Shown here: positions 47,424 through 60,455 of the stretch, in pieces
How positions within the stretch are numbered: position 1 is the stretch's first letter
How the letters are laid out: each line of letters begins with the position of its first letter
Assembly (NCBI RefSeq): GCF_022213065.1
Contig: NZ_JAKLJA010000005.1
Span: 62,001 to 126,000, forward strand
Direction: 5' to 3'
DNA: 64,000 nt
From: Paraburkholderia tagetis
GTDB lineage: Bacteria; Pseudomonadota; Gammaproteobacteria; Burkholderiales; Burkholderiaceae
Made by a program: the position numbers and the translations under genes
Notes under the pieces: model-generated
Seen by the model: the letters and a program-made list of their open reading frames with translations, nothing else
What the model was told of the DNA's origin: nothing
Database searches by the model: none

Positions 47424-48737
47424 TCAATGATGGTGATGATTTTCGCCGATCAGCGCAACCGAGTCGAACGAGCGCTGATTGGCCTGGTGACGGCGCATCA
47501 CGAGCCACATCATCAGGCAGACGAACGTGCCGAACAGCACGATCACGATGGTCACCGGCACGTCGAGCCAGACGAGCACGGCGTAGAGGCACAGCATCAC
47601 GAGCACCGAGAGGTTCTCGTTGAAGTTCTGCACGGCGATCGAATGGCCGGCGGAGAGCAGCACGTGGCCGCGATGCTGGAGCAGCGCGTTCATCGGCACG
47701 ACGAAGAAGCCGGAGAGTGCGCCGACCACCATCAGGAAGAGATAGGCGACCACGAGGTAACCCGGAATGCGCATGTGGCCGATATGCAGGCCCCAGTGCG
47801 GCGGAAACAGGTTGCGCGTGTAAAACGCCATGAGCATGACGGCGACGCCCATCATGATACCCACCGGCAGCACCGAGAGCGACTTCTTGAGCGGCACGCG
47901 CGCGGCGGCGATCATCGCGCCGGCGGCGACGCCGACGGCTACCACGGCTTGCAGCACTGCGGCTTCGGAGAGCGACATGCCGAGCGACACTTCGGCCCAC
48001 TTCAGCACGATGAACTGCAAGGTGGCACCGGCGCCCCAGAAGAGCGTCGTGACCGCGAGCGAAATCTGGCCGAGTTTGTCGTGCCAGAGCGTGTTGAAGC
48101 AGTCGGCGAAGTCGGTGATGAGGCGGATCGGTCCGTGCTGCTGGCGTGGGTACCGCGCGCCGGTATCGGGGATGCGCAGATTGAAGAGCGCGGCGATGAC
48201 GTAGATGACCATGATTACGAGCATCGCGGCTTCGGCGGGCGTGCTGATCGAGGCGGGCGTGTGGCGGATCACGTGGGCGGCGATGTGCGGGCTGATGAGC
48301 GCGCCGCCTAGCACCGTGCCGAGGATGATCGAGCCGACGGTGGTGCCTTCGATCCAGCCGTTGGCGGCAACGAGGCGCTCAGGCGGCAGCAGTTCCGTGA
48401 GAATTCCGTACTTGGCCGGCGAATAGGCCGCCGCGCCGAAACCCACCACCCCATAGGCGAACAGCGGATGCGTGCCGGCGAGCATGATGGCGCAGCCCAC
48501 CACCTTGATCGTGTTCGTAATGAACATGACCTGGCCCTTGGGGCGCGAATCGGCAAAGGCGCCGACGAATGCGGCAAGAACAACGTAGGACAGGACGAAG
48601 AACAGCTTGAGCAGCGGCGTCATCCAGTTCGGAGCGTGGAGGTCTTTCAGCAGTGCAATTGCAGCGATGAGGAGCGCATTGTCGGCCAACGACGAAAAAA
48701 ACTGCGCGGCCATGATGGTGTAAAAGCCTTTTTTCAT
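47424..48737 (-). CDS. lplT: LplT-like lysophospholipid transporter, MFS family (copy 2)
   Basis: 437 residues from ATG ([13 protein letters not shown]). It is collinear with copy 1 at 4256-5554, with nearly identical blocks ([16 protein letters not shown] and [19 protein letters not shown]) but different loops and a longer, His-rich C-terminus (NHHHH). Around 12 transmembrane segments. Divergent from alr, 218 bp apart. Two paralogues may differ in substrate or regulation. Confidence 0.85.
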   Translation of the reverse strand: MKKGFYTIMAAQFFSSLADNALLIAAIALLKDLHAPNWMTPLLKLFFVLSYVVLAAFVGAFADSRPKGQVMFITNTIKVVGCAIMLAGTHPLFAYGVVGFGAAAYSPAKYGILTELLPPERLVAANGWIEGTTVGSIILGTVLGGALISPHIAAHVIRHTPASISTPAEAAMLVIMVIYVIAALFNLRIPDTGARYPRQQHGPIRLITDFADCFNTLWHDKLGQISLAVTTLFWGAGATLQFIVLKWAEVSLGMSLSEAAVLQAVVAVGVAAGAMIAAARVPLKKSLSVLPVGIMMGVAVMLMAFYTRNLFPPHWGLHIGHMRIPGYLVVAYLFLMVVGALSGFFVVPMNALLQHRGHVLLSAGHSIAVQNFNENLSVLVMLCLYAVLVWLDVPVTIVIVLFGTFVCLMMWLVMRRHQANQRSFDSVALIGENHHHH

Positions 48738-48955
48738 CTGATGCGATGCTTTCCTCGCTGCGGTCCGTCCGCCCCGGACAGGTGGAGGCATCCGGGCTTA
48801 TTACGTTCGAAATGGGTTGTGCGCAGGGCTTTATATCACGAAAATAGTGTGGTTCGGACTAGCACATTCCTTGACCGCCCATCAGGCGGGCCTGCCGGGC
48901 GCTGAAAACACCCTGTAAGCTCCTGATTCGAAAGCGTCTTTACGAAAAATCTCCC

Positions 48956-50026
48956 ATGCCTCGCCCCCTCTCTGCCACGATTCACACCACCGCGCTCGCC
49001 AATAATCTCGCCGTCGTCCGCAAATACGCGCCGCAGTCGAAAATCTGGGCCGTGGTCAAGGCCAATGCTTACGGGCATGGACTTGCACGCGCGTTTCCCG
49101 GCCTGCGCGCAACCGATGGCTTTGGCCTGCTCGACCTCGAAGAGGCGGTGAAATTGCGCGAGCTGGGCTGGGCCGGGCCGATCCTGCTGCTCGAGGGCTT
49201 TTTCCGGCCGACCGACATCGACGTCATCGACCGTTATAGCCTCACCACCGTCGTCCACTGCGACGAGCAGATGCGCATGCTCGAAATGGCGCGTCTTTCC
49301 AAGCCGCTCAACGTTCAGCTCAAGATGAACAGCGGCATGAACCGGCTCGGCTATACGCCGGAGAAATACCGCGCGGCGTGGGAGCGGGCACGGGCTTGCC
49401 CCGGCATCGGCCAGATCACGTTGATGACGCACTTTTCGGACGCCGACACGCCGCGCGGCGTCGGCGAACAGCTGGCGGCGTTCGAGCGCGGTGCGCAGGG
49501 CATCGCGGGCACGCGCAGCCTCGCGAACTCGGCGGCGACGCTCTGGCATCCCGAATCGCATTTCGACTGGGTGCGCCCCGGCATCATTCTGTATGGCGCC
49601 TCGCCTTCGGGCGTGGCCGCGGCGCTGGAGGGCGTCGGCTTGCAGCCTGCCATGACGCTCGCCTCCGAAATCATCGCCACGCAGACGATCGCCGAAGGGC
49701 AGGCTGTCGGCTACGGCTCGACCTTCGCGGCGCGCCAGCCGATGCGCATCGGCGTGGTGGCCTGTGGCTACGCCGATGGCTATCCGCGCGTCGCACCCGA
49801 GGGCACGCCCGTGATCGTCGATGGGGTGCGCACGCGCGTGGTGGGGCGCGTCTCCATGGACATGCTCACGGTCGACCTCACGCTGGTGCCGGGCGCGGGC
49901 GTGGGGGCGCGCGTCGAGCTGTGGGGCGCGAATCTGCCAATCGACGACGTCGCGCAAGCCTGCGGCACGATCGGCTATGAGCTGATGTGCGCGGTCGCGC
50001 CGCGCGTGCCGGTGCGCGCGGAATAA
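48956..50026 (+). CDS. alr: Alanine racemase
   Basis: 356 residues. A pyridoxal-phosphate enzyme that interconverts L- and D-alanine for peptidoglycan. K35 in [10 protein letters not shown] holds the cofactor, and the second catalytic residue Tyr lies in GYGSTF near residue 253. The C-terminal barrel has [14 protein letters not shown] and LWG near 300-325. The ATG at 48956 is well placed. It precedes radA by 111 bp of repeat-like sequence. It is divergent from lplT copy 2, and the shared 218-bp gap carries both promoters. Confidence 0.97.
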   Translation: MPRPLSATIHTTALANNLAVVRKYAPQSKIWAVVKANAYGHGLARAFPGLRATDGFGLLDLEEAVKLRELGWAGPILLLEGFFRPTDIDVIDRYSLTTVVHCDEQMRMLEMARLSKPLNVQLKMNSGMNRLGYTPEKYRAAWERARACPGIGQITLMTHFSDADTPRGVGEQLAAFERGAQGIAGTRSLANSAATLWHPESHFDWVRPGIILYGASPSGVAAALEGVGLQPAMTLASEIIATQTIAEGQAVGYGSTFAARQPMRIGVVACGYADGYPRVAPEGTPVIVDGVRTRVVGRVSMDMLTVDLTLVPGAGVGARVELWGANLPIDDVAQACGTIGYELMCAVAPRVPVRAE

Positions 50027-50040
50027 CCGGGCGCAAGCGG

Positions 50041-50073
50041 GGCACAGGCCAGGTACAGGCCAGGCACAAGCCG
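50041..50073 (+). repeat. Three imperfect 11-bp direct repeats before radA
   Basis: GGCACAGGCCA, GGTACAGGCCA and GGCACAAGCCG follow head to tail in the alr-radA gap. A further A/C-rich stretch (50078-50137) precedes the ATG. No hairpin; role unknown. Confidence 0.55.
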
Positions 50074-50137
50074 GCGGAAGCAAACAGCCGCAGACACAGG
50101 CAAACAAAAGCAGAAACACGCAATAGAAAAAGGCACC

Positions 50138-51526
50138 ATGGCAAAAAGCATGGCGAAGGCGAAGACGCTCTATATATGTTCCGAATGCGGCGGGCAGGCG
50201 CCGAAGTGGCAAGGGCAGTGCCCCGCGTGCGGGGCGTGGAACACGCTGGTGGAAAGCGTTGCGGAGCCGGCCGGCAATCATCGCTATCAGTCGCTCGCGA
50301 AGAGCGCGCCGGTCCGGCGTCTGGCCGACATCGAAGCGTCCGATGTGCCGCGTTTCACCACGGGTGTCGGCGAGTTCGACCGCGTGCTGGGCGGTGGGCT
50401 GGTCGCGGGCGGCGTGGTGCTGATCGGCGGCGACCCGGGTATCGGCAAGTCCACCTTGCTATTGCAGTCCCTTGCGCAGATCGCGGCCGAGCGGCGCGCG
50501 CTCTACGTGAGCGGCGAGGAGTCCGCCGCGCAGATAGCGTTGCGTGCGCAACGGCTGGCGCTGCTCGATCCGGGTTCGAGGGCGAGCGAGCTGCAACTGC
50601 TCGCCGAAATCCAGCTCGAAAAGATCCAGGCGACCATCGAGGCCGAAAAGCCCGATGTCGCCGTGATCGACTCCATCCAGACGATCTATTCCGAGGCGCT
50701 CACGTCCGCGCCCGGATCCGTTGCGCAGGTGCGCGAGTGCGCAGCGCAACTCACGCGCATCGCCAAGCAGTCGGGCACGGCCATCATCATGGTCGGCCAC
50801 GTGACGAAAGAGGGCAATCTCGCGGGCCCGCGCGTGCTGGAGCACATCGTCGATACGGTGCTGTACTTCGAGGGCGACACGCATTCGTCGTTCCGGCTCG
50901 TGCGCGCGTTCAAGAACCGCTTCGGCGCGGTCAACGAGCTGGGTGTGTTCGCGATGACCGAGCGCGGGCTGCGTGGCGTGGCCAATCCGTCGGCGCTGTT
51001 TCTCTCGCAACATGAGCAAAGCGTGCCCGGTTCCTGTGTTCTGGTGACGCAGGAGGGCTCACGGCCGCTGCTCGTGGAGGTGCAGGCGCTCGTCGATACG
51101 GCACAGGTGCCCAATCCGCGCCGCCTCGCGGTCGGGCTGGAGCAAAACCGCCTCGCGTTGCTGCTGGCGGTGCTGCATCGTCATGCGGGTATCGGCTGCT
51201 TCGATCAGGACGTTTTTCTGAATGCGGTGGGCGGCGTGAAGATCACCGAACCGGCCGCCGACCTCGCCGTGCTGCTCGCCATTCACTCATCGATGCGTAA
51301 CAAGGCGTTGCCCAAGGGCCTGATCGTTTTCGGCGAAGTGGGGCTCGCTGGCGAGATTCGACCCTCGCCGCGCGGCCAGGATCGTCTGAAGGAAGCGGCC
51401 AAGCTCGGCTTCACCTGTGCGCTGATTCCACGCGCCAATGCGCCGAAACAGCCGATCGAGGGATTGAACGTGCTTGCTGTCGAGCGAATCGAGGAAGCCA
51501 TCGATCGCGTGCGCGAGCTTGAATAA
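50138..51526 (+). CDS. radA: DNA repair protein RadA
   Basis: 462 residues. RadA is a RecA-like ATPase that helps branch migration in recombination. The N-terminal zinc finger has C14, C17, C28, C31 (CSECGGQ and CPACGAW). Walker A is GGDPGIGKST (97-106), and the RadA-specific KNRFG motif is near 265. The C-terminal Lon-protease-like domain (about 290-455, ending DRVRELE) is complete. A lower-confidence upstream GTG is not needed. Confidence 0.97.
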   Translation: MAKSMAKAKTLYICSECGGQAPKWQGQCPACGAWNTLVESVAEPAGNHRYQSLAKSAPVRRLADIEASDVPRFTTGVGEFDRVLGGGLVAGGVVLIGGDPGIGKSTLLLQSLAQIAAERRALYVSGEESAAQIALRAQRLALLDPGSRASELQLLAEIQLEKIQATIEAEKPDVAVIDSIQTIYSEALTSAPGSVAQVRECAAQLTRIAKQSGTAIIMVGHVTKEGNLAGPRVLEHIVDTVLYFEGDTHSSFRLVRAFKNRFGAVNELGVFAMTERGLRGVANPSALFLSQHEQSVPGSCVLVTQEGSRPLLVEVQALVDTAQVPNPRRLAVGLEQNRLALLLAVLHRHAGIGCFDQDVFLNAVGGVKITEPAADLAVLLAIHSSMRNKALPKGLIVFGEVGLAGEIRPSPRGQDRLKEAAKLGFTCALIPRANAPKQPIEGLNVLAVERIEEAIDRVRELE

Positions 51527-51609
51527 ACCGGATGCCACGGAACGGTCTGTCGCGTAATGATTAGTAACAACCCTGGTACGTAATGTAACCTTTTCGTTTT
51601 GCGATTTCC

Positions 51610-51654
51610 CTATCCTTGCGCGGATGCTCAACCCGCATCCAGCGGAAAGGATAG
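51610..51654 (+). promoter_or_regulatory. Long hairpin that covers the Shine-Dalgarno site of the downstream small gene
   Basis: Outer stem CTATCCTT (51610-51617) with AAGGATAG (51647-51654), 8 bp. Inner stems CGC/GCG and GGATGC (51622-51627) with GCATCC (51635-51640), about 17 pairs in all, and a 7-nt loop. The 3' arm contains AAGGA, which lies eight bases before the TTG start at 51660. The structure would hide the ribosome site. Confidence 0.65.
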
Positions 51655-51659
51655 CGACT

Positions 51660-51929
51660 TTGAAACAGACAGAATCGTCTTTCGGCATCGGCGGCAGCTC
51701 GATCGTCGTGCGCGGCTGCCGGGTCTCCGAGCCGCTTTTGCAACCTTGGGGCGACAGCTGTCGCATCGTCGAATGGATCGACAGCGACGGCCGTATTTCG
51801 CGTCAGGTGGTGGCCGGCAACGTTACGGCGGCGCAGGTGCGCAGCACCATTGCGCATCATGTGGAAGGCCGCAAGCACGTGCTTTACGACGACGAACGCG
51901 CGCCACGTCAGACTCTGCCGCGCCGGTAG
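51660..51929 (+). CDS. Small conserved Burkholderiales-type protein (DUF2866-like)
   Basis: 89 residues from TTG, chosen because AAGGA lies eight bases upstream. An in-frame ATG at 51624 lies inside the hairpin and lacks a ribosome site. No signal peptide or membrane segment. Features: IVVRGCRVSEPLLQPWGD near residue 15-30, RIVEWIDSDGR, and a terminal HHVEGRKHVLYDD. From memory it resembles DUF2866, a small Burkholderiales family of unknown function; I cannot verify this. Followed by a large bidirectional terminator. Confidence 0.7.
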   Translation: MKQTESSFGIGGSSIVVRGCRVSEPLLQPWGDSCRIVEWIDSDGRISRQVVAGNVTAAQVRSTIAHHVEGRKHVLYDDERAPRQTLPRR

Positions 51930-51960
51930 GTTCGCGACTTCACCTCATTCAGCCATCGTG

Positions 51961-52008
51961 AAAATGGGCGCTTGATACTCCGCTTCGGAGTCGTCAAGCG
52001 CCCATTTT
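51961..52008. terminator. Large bidirectional terminator
   Basis: A perfect 15-bp stem (51961-51975 with 51994-52008), and an inner ACTCCG/CGGAGT stem, with TTTT on both strands. It closes the small gene and the convergent CoA transferase gene (stop at 52027). Confidence 0.9.
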
Positions 52009-52026
52009 CGTCTTCCGGTAGATCAC

Positions 52027-53214
52027 TCAACCCCACGGACCATAGTTGAAAGGCTTCTTGCCGGGCGGCTGGCTGGTTTGCGCCTGGCCGCCGCCGGGCG
52101 CGGAAGCGGGTGTAGCCGTGCCTTGGCCGGCTGCGTGGCGTGCCGCGGCTTCGCGCTGGGCGGCGGCCTCGTCCAGCAGCGCTTGCAGCACCTCGGGGTT
52201 GAACAGCGGATGCTGGGCGGCTTCGCCAGGCGTGAGCACGGGCGAAACACAGCAATCGATCACCTCGAGCCGGTCTATCCACGTCTGCAGCGTCTCGCCG
52301 GCGATGAGCGCGGCAAGCTCGCGCGTGAGCGCCACTGCGTCCGAGCCGCCTGGCGTCTGGCCGAGGCTCCAGTGCCGCTGAGCCCAGTCGTCGCGACCGA
52401 TGGCCGCGCACAGCGCCTGCCAGAATTTCAGCTCGAGCGCGCCCACCGCGAGCCAGCGCGCGTCCTGCGTGCGGTACAGGTTGTAGCAGGGCACGCCGCC
52501 GTTGAGCAGGCCGCCGCCGGGCTGGAGCGCCGCTGCGTCGTCGTTGGCGAGGGCGACCTGGGCCATCACGTTGTGCGCATGCGCCTGGTGCGCCATGGAA
52601 ACGTCGACAAAGCGGCCTTCGCCGCCGCGCGCCACGTGCCAGAGCGCGGCGAGGATCTGCGTGAGTGCGGCCTGCGCGCCGCCGAGCAGGTCGGCAATCT
52701 GGAAGTTCGGCAGCACGGGTTCGCCTTCGCGCGTGGCGATCTGGTCGAGCACGCCCGCGTAGGCGATGTAGTTCAGGTCGTGGCCCGCCCGGTCGGAGAA
52801 CGGACCTTTTGCGCCATAGCCGGTGATCGCGCAGTAGACGAGCTTGGGATTATTCGCGCGCAACGTTTCGTAGCCGAGGCCGAGCCGTTCCATCACGCCG
52901 GGGCGGAAGCTTTCCACGAGCACGTCGGCGTCACGCGCGAGCGCGAGCAGCACCGCGCGACCGCCTTCGGACTTGAGGTCGAGGCGCGTCTCGCGCTTGC
53001 CGCGGTTGACGAGCCGGTAGAACGCGCCAGGGCGGCCCGCGATTTCATCCTCGGCGCTTTGCATCATGTTGCGCGCCGCGTCGCCGGCGCCGGGCGGCTC
53101 GATCTTCAGCACGTCGGCGCCCATTTCTGCGAGGCGCAGTGTGGCCACAGGCCCGGGCAGGAGGCGGGTCAGATCGAGAACACGTAGGCCTTGCAATGCG
53201 GCGGGTATCGACAC
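52027..53214 (-). CDS. Class III (CaiB/BaiF family) CoA transferase
   Basis: 395 residues from GTG, supported by AGGAG ten bases upstream. Moves CoA between carboxylic acids. The N-terminal motif LRVLDLTRLLPGPVAT (10-25) and catalytic Asp146 in AGHDLNYIA are family landmarks; GYGAKGPFSDR precedes it. Related proteins include alpha-methylacyl-CoA racemases and formyl/succinyl-CoA transferases; this window does not show the substrate. A Pro/Gln/Ala-rich stretch near the C-terminus (350-390) is unusual. Single gene. Confidence 0.9.
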   Translation of the reverse strand: MSIPAALQGLRVLDLTRLLPGPVATLRLAEMGADVLKIEPPGAGDAARNMMQSAEDEIAGRPGAFYRLVNRGKRETRLDLKSEGGRAVLLALARDADVLVESFRPGVMERLGLGYETLRANNPKLVYCAITGYGAKGPFSDRAGHDLNYIAYAGVLDQIATREGEPVLPNFQIADLLGGAQAALTQILAALWHVARGGEGRFVDVSMAHQAHAHNVMAQVALANDDAAALQPGGGLLNGGVPCYNLYRTQDARWLAVGALELKFWQALCAAIGRDDWAQRHWSLGQTPGGSDAVALTRELAALIAGETLQTWIDRLEVIDCCVSPVLTPGEAAQHPLFNPEVLQALLDEAAAQREAAARHAAGQGTATPASAPGGGQAQTSQPPGKKPFNYGPWG

Positions 53215-53351
53215 TCGTTTGTCTCCTGAAGACTTCTGAAGGCTCCTGACCGTTGCGCTGACTACGACACCGGCAAAACGGCCGACGCGTCGGTAAAGAT
53301 GCGGGGCGGGCCGGTGCGTGCGCAAGCGGCGCTGTGCCAGCCCGCGATGCG

Positions 53352-55304
<1,953 letters not shown>

Positions 55305-55526
55305 GAGAGCGCCAGCACGGACAAAACGTAAAGCGCTATTTTAACCGGGGCGCGCAGCCCGGGGCGCGTAGCTCGGGGCGCGTAACTCGGGCAGCGCAGG
55401 CTGCTCGGCCCTTGCCTCGGCATCGGCCGGACGGCTAACGCTGGGCGGCGGCGCATTGGGTCGTTCGGCCAGGGTGCGGTGGACCGGTTTTCTCACGTAG
55501 ACTGGCGCTTTCGTTGGGAGAGCCAG

Positions 55527-56009
55527 ATGTCGACGGTTTATTCGTTTTCGGCCGCGCCGCTCGGCGGCGGCACGCCGGTGAGTCTCGAGCAGTACACGGG
55601 CAAGATCATGCTGATCGTCAATACGGCGAGCGAATGCGGATTTACGCCACAGTACCAGGGCTTGCAGAAGCTCCACGAGCAGTATGCCGCGCGCGGCCTC
55701 GCGGTGCTCGGTTTTCCGTGCAACCAGTTCGGCAAGCAGGAGCCGGGCGACGCCGCGCAGATCGGCGCCTTCTGCGAGAAGAACTTCGGCGTCACGTTTG
55801 CGATGTTCGAGAAGATCGAGGTGAACGGCGCGAACGCGCATCCGCTCTATCAATGGCTCAAGGGCGAGGCGCCGGGATTGCTCGGCATTGGGCGGATCAA
55901 ATGGAACTTCACGAAGTTCCTCGTGGACCGCAACGGCAAGGTCGTCAAGCGCTATGCGCCGGCCACGAAACCCGATGCCATCGCGGCGGACATCGAGCAA
56001 CTGTTGTAA
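55527..56009 (+). CDS. Glutathione peroxidase (Cys type)
   Basis: 160 residues from ATG (MSTVYSFSAAPL); upstream in-frame codons are not needed. Reduces peroxides with glutathione or thioredoxin. The catalytic tetrad is visible: C37 in NTASECGFT, Q67 in GFPCNQFG, W126 and N127 in KWNFTKF. It uses Cys in place of selenocysteine. A second conserved Cys in AFCEKNFG may resolve the disulfide. Convergent with cls by only 23 bp. Confidence 0.95.
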   Translation: MSTVYSFSAAPLGGGTPVSLEQYTGKIMLIVNTASECGFTPQYQGLQKLHEQYAARGLAVLGFPCNQFGKQEPGDAAQIGAFCEKNFGVTFAMFEKIEVNGANAHPLYQWLKGEAPGLLGIGRIKWNFTKFLVDRNGKVVKRYAPATKPDAIAADIEQLL

Positions 56010-56032
56010 AGGCAGGCTCGCTTGCGGGCTCG

Positions 56033-57508
56033 TTACAGTACTGGCGCGAAGAGGCGGGCGACATGCATCGACATCTTGCGCCACGCGTGGGCGTCGCGGT
56101 ATTCGCTGCGGTCGATCTCGAACGTATCCTCGAAGTCGCGCAGCAGCATCGCCTCCACTTCGGAGGCAAAGCCGCGGTGCACGGTCAGCACCATGATTTC
56201 GAAGTTCAGCCGGAACGAGCGGTTATCCAGATTCGCGCTGCCGATGGCGGCGGCGGTGTCGTCGATCAGCACCACCTTCTGGTGCAGGAAGCCCGGCTTG
56301 TAGCGGAAGATGCGAATGCCCGCGCGCACCGCGTCGAAGGCATAGAGCGTGGAGGCCTCGAACACCACGAAGTGATCGCGCCGGCTCGGGATCATGATGC
56401 GCACGTCCACGCCGCGCAGGGCCGCGAGGCGCAGCGCCGAGAACACGGCTTCATCCGGAATGAGGTAGGGCGTGGTGATCCAGATGCGCTTTTTCGCGGC
56501 ATTGATCGCCTCGACGAAAAAGAGCGAGCAGGTCTCCTGACGATCGGCGGGGCCGGTGGGCATCACGAGGCAGTACATGTCATCGCCGTCGTGCGGCTTG
56601 ACTTGCGACTTGACTGCCGGCGGCTCGCAGCCCGGCAGTTGCTGGGTGACCCAGTACCAGTCTTCGGTGAAGGCGAACTGGATGTTGGCCACCACCGGCC
56701 CGCGTACCTCGATATGGGTGTCGCGCCACGGCGAGAGGGGCGGCTTCGCGCCCAGATATTCGACGCCCACGTTGTGGCCGCCCACGAAGGCGCGCTCGCC
56801 GTCCACCACTACGATCTTGCGGTGGTTGCGAAAGTTGAGCTGGAAGCGGTTGACGAAGCGGCGCTTCGTCGAGAACGGGTGGACTTCGATGCCGCCCGCG
56901 CGCAGGTCGTGCACGTAGCTCGCAGGCAGGTCGAAGCTGCCGATGCTGTCATAGAGGAACAGGACGCGCACGCCGCGTGCGGCGCAGGCGAGCAGGATGT
57001 CCTTGAACATGTCGCCGAGTGCGTCGGCGCGCACGATGAAGAACTGCACGATCACGTAATGGCGCGCTTGTTCGATAGCGTCGAAGATCGCGGCAAACGT
57101 GGCTTCTCCGTTGACGAGCGTGCGCACCGTGTTGCCCGGCACGAGCGGCATGCCGCCCAGGTGCGAGAACGTGCGGATCACGCGCGTGCTCAATTCGTCG
57201 GCTGGCCAGTCGCCCACGTTGACGAGCTCGTCTGCCGTGCCGCCGGGTCGGCTCCAGGCGGGCACATGCGCGCGTGAACGCAAGGTTTCGTTGCGCAGCC
57301 GCCGCGCGTCCGCATAGCCCTCGAACTTGCTGCGGCCAAGGAACAGATAGGGGACCAGCGTGAGGTAGGGCATCGTCGCGAGCGAGACGGCCCAGGCGAT
57401 TGCGCCTTGCGAGGTGCGTGTGTTGAGGATGGCGTGGCACGCCGCGATCAGGCCGAGCAGATGCATGATCGCGAGCAGGGTGCCGAGGGTTGACCAGTCG
57501 AATCGCAT
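56033..57508 (-). CDS. cls: Cardiolipin synthase (phospholipase D-type)
   Basis: 491 residues. Makes cardiolipin from two phosphatidylglycerols in the inner membrane. Two N-terminal transmembrane segments (about 5-25 and 36-57) are followed by two HKD active sites: HRKIVVVDGERAFVGGHN (first) and LHQKVVLIDDTAAAIGSANLD (second). Both His, Lys and Asp are intact. Length matches the ClsA type. No partner gene is adjacent. Confidence 0.95.
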   Translation of the reverse strand: MRFDWSTLGTLLAIMHLLGLIAACHAILNTRTSQGAIAWAVSLATMPYLTLVPYLFLGRSKFEGYADARRLRNETLRSRAHVPAWSRPGGTADELVNVGDWPADELSTRVIRTFSHLGGMPLVPGNTVRTLVNGEATFAAIFDAIEQARHYVIVQFFIVRADALGDMFKDILLACAARGVRVLFLYDSIGSFDLPASYVHDLRAGGIEVHPFSTKRRFVNRFQLNFRNHRKIVVVDGERAFVGGHNVGVEYLGAKPPLSPWRDTHIEVRGPVVANIQFAFTEDWYWVTQQLPGCEPPAVKSQVKPHDGDDMYCLVMPTGPADRQETCSLFFVEAINAAKKRIWITTPYLIPDEAVFSALRLAALRGVDVRIMIPSRRDHFVVFEASTLYAFDAVRAGIRIFRYKPGFLHQKVVLIDDTAAAIGSANLDNRSFRLNFEIMVLTVHRGFASEVEAMLLRDFEDTFEIDRSEYRDAHAWRKMSMHVARLFAPVL

Positions 57509-57787
57509 AAAGGCGCGGGACGCTCCTGAAGCCGGGCGGCGCTTGGCGCGACTGCGGATCGTGCGAAACGCTAAACGTCTGTGCTGCGTCCATGCCGCGT
57601 GAGCCGGGAAACGTCCATCTTACCGAACCCTGTCGGGCGGTGGCGCCTCGGCTTGCGCGCCGGCTTTGCGCCAATCGGGGGGGCGTGTTTGCGTGCCGCC
57701 GGCCAGGTCGTGCGTTGCGGTGCGCCGCGGTGTTCCGGAGCGTTCTTGAACGCCCAGGAACACCGCTTGATAGCTACTGCTCCATGC

Positions 57788-58684
57788 TCAGACCGGCAGG
57801 TCCGCGGCCTGGATCAGGAAAACCTGGTCGTCGCCCGCGCTCGTCGAGAGCCAGACGAGTTCGAGACCGCCGAACGCCGCTTCCACGTTCGCGCGCTCGT
57901 TGCCGATCTCCACCACGAGCACGCCCTCGTCGGTGAGCCAGTTGCGCGCTTCGCCGATGATGCGGCGCACGATGTCCATGCCGTCCGCGCCGCCCGCGAG
58001 CGCCATTTCCGGCTCGTGGCGGTATTCGGGCGGCAGCGCCTGCATCGATTCGGCGTTCACGTATGGCGGATTTGTGATGATCACGTCGTAGCGGCGCTCG
58101 GCCAGCGGCGCGTAAAGGTCGCCTTCGAAAAGCGCGATGCGCTCGTCGAGGCCATGCTCGCGCACGTTGCGCGCGGCGACTTCGAGCGCGGGCGCCGAGA
58201 GGTCGACGGCGTCGACGTCGGCGTTCGGGAACGCGTGCGCGGCGAGAATCGCGAGGCTTGCCGAGCCCGTGCACAGCTCGAGCACGGCGGTGACCGCTTC
58301 AGGATCTTCAACGTAGGGCTGCAAACCGTCTTCGAGCAGCTCGCCGATGAACGAGCGCGGCACGATCACGCGCTCGTCCACATAGAAGCGCACGCCGTGC
58401 ATCCACGCTTCCTGCGTGATGTAGGCGGCGGGCACGCGCTCATTCGCGCGGCGCTCGATCACCGCGAGCACCCGGTCGACTTCCTCGGGCGCGAGGCGCG
58501 CGTCGAGAAATGGATCGAGCAGGTCGAGCGGTAGATGCAGCGTGTGCAGGATCAGGTACGCGGCTTCGTCATAGGCGTTGGTCGTGCCGTGGCCGAACGC
58601 GAGCTGCTCGGCCGAAAAGCGCGAGACGCCGTAGCGCAGCAGGTCGCGCACGGTGGAAAAGGTCGTGGCTAGCGGATGGGTCAT
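57788..58684 (-). CDS. prmB: 50S ribosomal protein L3 N5-glutamine methyltransferase PrmB
   Basis: 298 residues. Methylates a glutamine of ribosomal protein L3 during ribosome assembly. The AdoMet motif is ELCTGSASLAILAAHAFP near residue 137, and the glutamine-binding NPPYV motif near 205. The N-terminal helical domain (FGHGTTNAYDEAAYLILHTLHLP) is typical of PrmB rather than PrmC. Last gene of the dapC-dapD-yffB-dapE-prmB set, 63 bp after dapE. Confidence 0.94.
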   Translation of the reverse strand: MTHPLATTFSTVRDLLRYGVSRFSAEQLAFGHGTTNAYDEAAYLILHTLHLPLDLLDPFLDARLAPEEVDRVLAVIERRANERVPAAYITQEAWMHGVRFYVDERVIVPRSFIGELLEDGLQPYVEDPEAVTAVLELCTGSASLAILAAHAFPNADVDAVDLSAPALEVAARNVREHGLDERIALFEGDLYAPLAERRYDVIITNPPYVNAESMQALPPEYRHEPEMALAGGADGMDIVRRIIGEARNWLTDEGVLVVEIGNERANVEAAFGGLELVWLSTSAGDDQVFLIQAADLPV

Positions 58685-58747
58685 ATTTTTTACTCCAGCA
58701 ATATTCCGGCAGGCGCGATTGCCGCTCGGTTGCCTCTCAGTTGCCGC

Positions 58748-60028
<1,281 letters not shown>

Positions 60029-60086
60029 TCAAACAGCGAGCACCGCGTTCAGGCGAGCAGCGTCTTTCAAACGAACGGCGTTTCGC

Positions 60087-60455
60087 TCAAGCGAACAGCG
60101 TTTCGTACTGCTCGGCGGAAAAGCCCAGCGTCTTCACGCGGCCATTCACGGCAAGCACCGGGCGCTTGATGATCGACGGCTTGTGGATCATCAGCGCGAT
60201 CGCGCCCGTGGTGGTATCGGCTTCGGCCTTGTGCACCTCGGACAGCCCGCGCCAGGTCGTGCCGCGCTTGTTGATGAGCTGATCCAGCGATACGTCCTTC
60301 AGCCAGTCCTGGACCAGCGCATTCGACACGCCCGCTTTCTTGAAGTCGTGGAATTCGAACTCGACGCCGTGCTCTTCGAGCCACACGCGGGCCTTCTTCA
60401 CGGTGTCGCAGTTCGGAATGCCGTAGACGACGACGGTCTTTGCGGCCTTCGCCAT
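60087..60455 (-). CDS. ArsC/Spx-like thioredoxin-fold protein (YffB type)
   Basis: 122 residues. The start ATG overlaps the last base of the dapD TGA. Thioredoxin-like ArsC domain with VYGIPNCDTVKKARVWLEEHGV: one N-terminal Cys and no CxxC. YffB-like proteins are not proven arsenate reductases. The same gene lies before dapE in E. coli, so the link with DAP synthesis is conserved, though its role is unknown. Confidence 0.92.
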   Translation of the reverse strand: MAKAAKTVVVYGIPNCDTVKKARVWLEEHGVEFEFHDFKKAGVSNALVQDWLKDVSLDQLINKRGTTWRGLSEVHKAEADTTTGAIALMIHKPSIIKRPVLAVNGRVKTLGFSAEQYETLFA

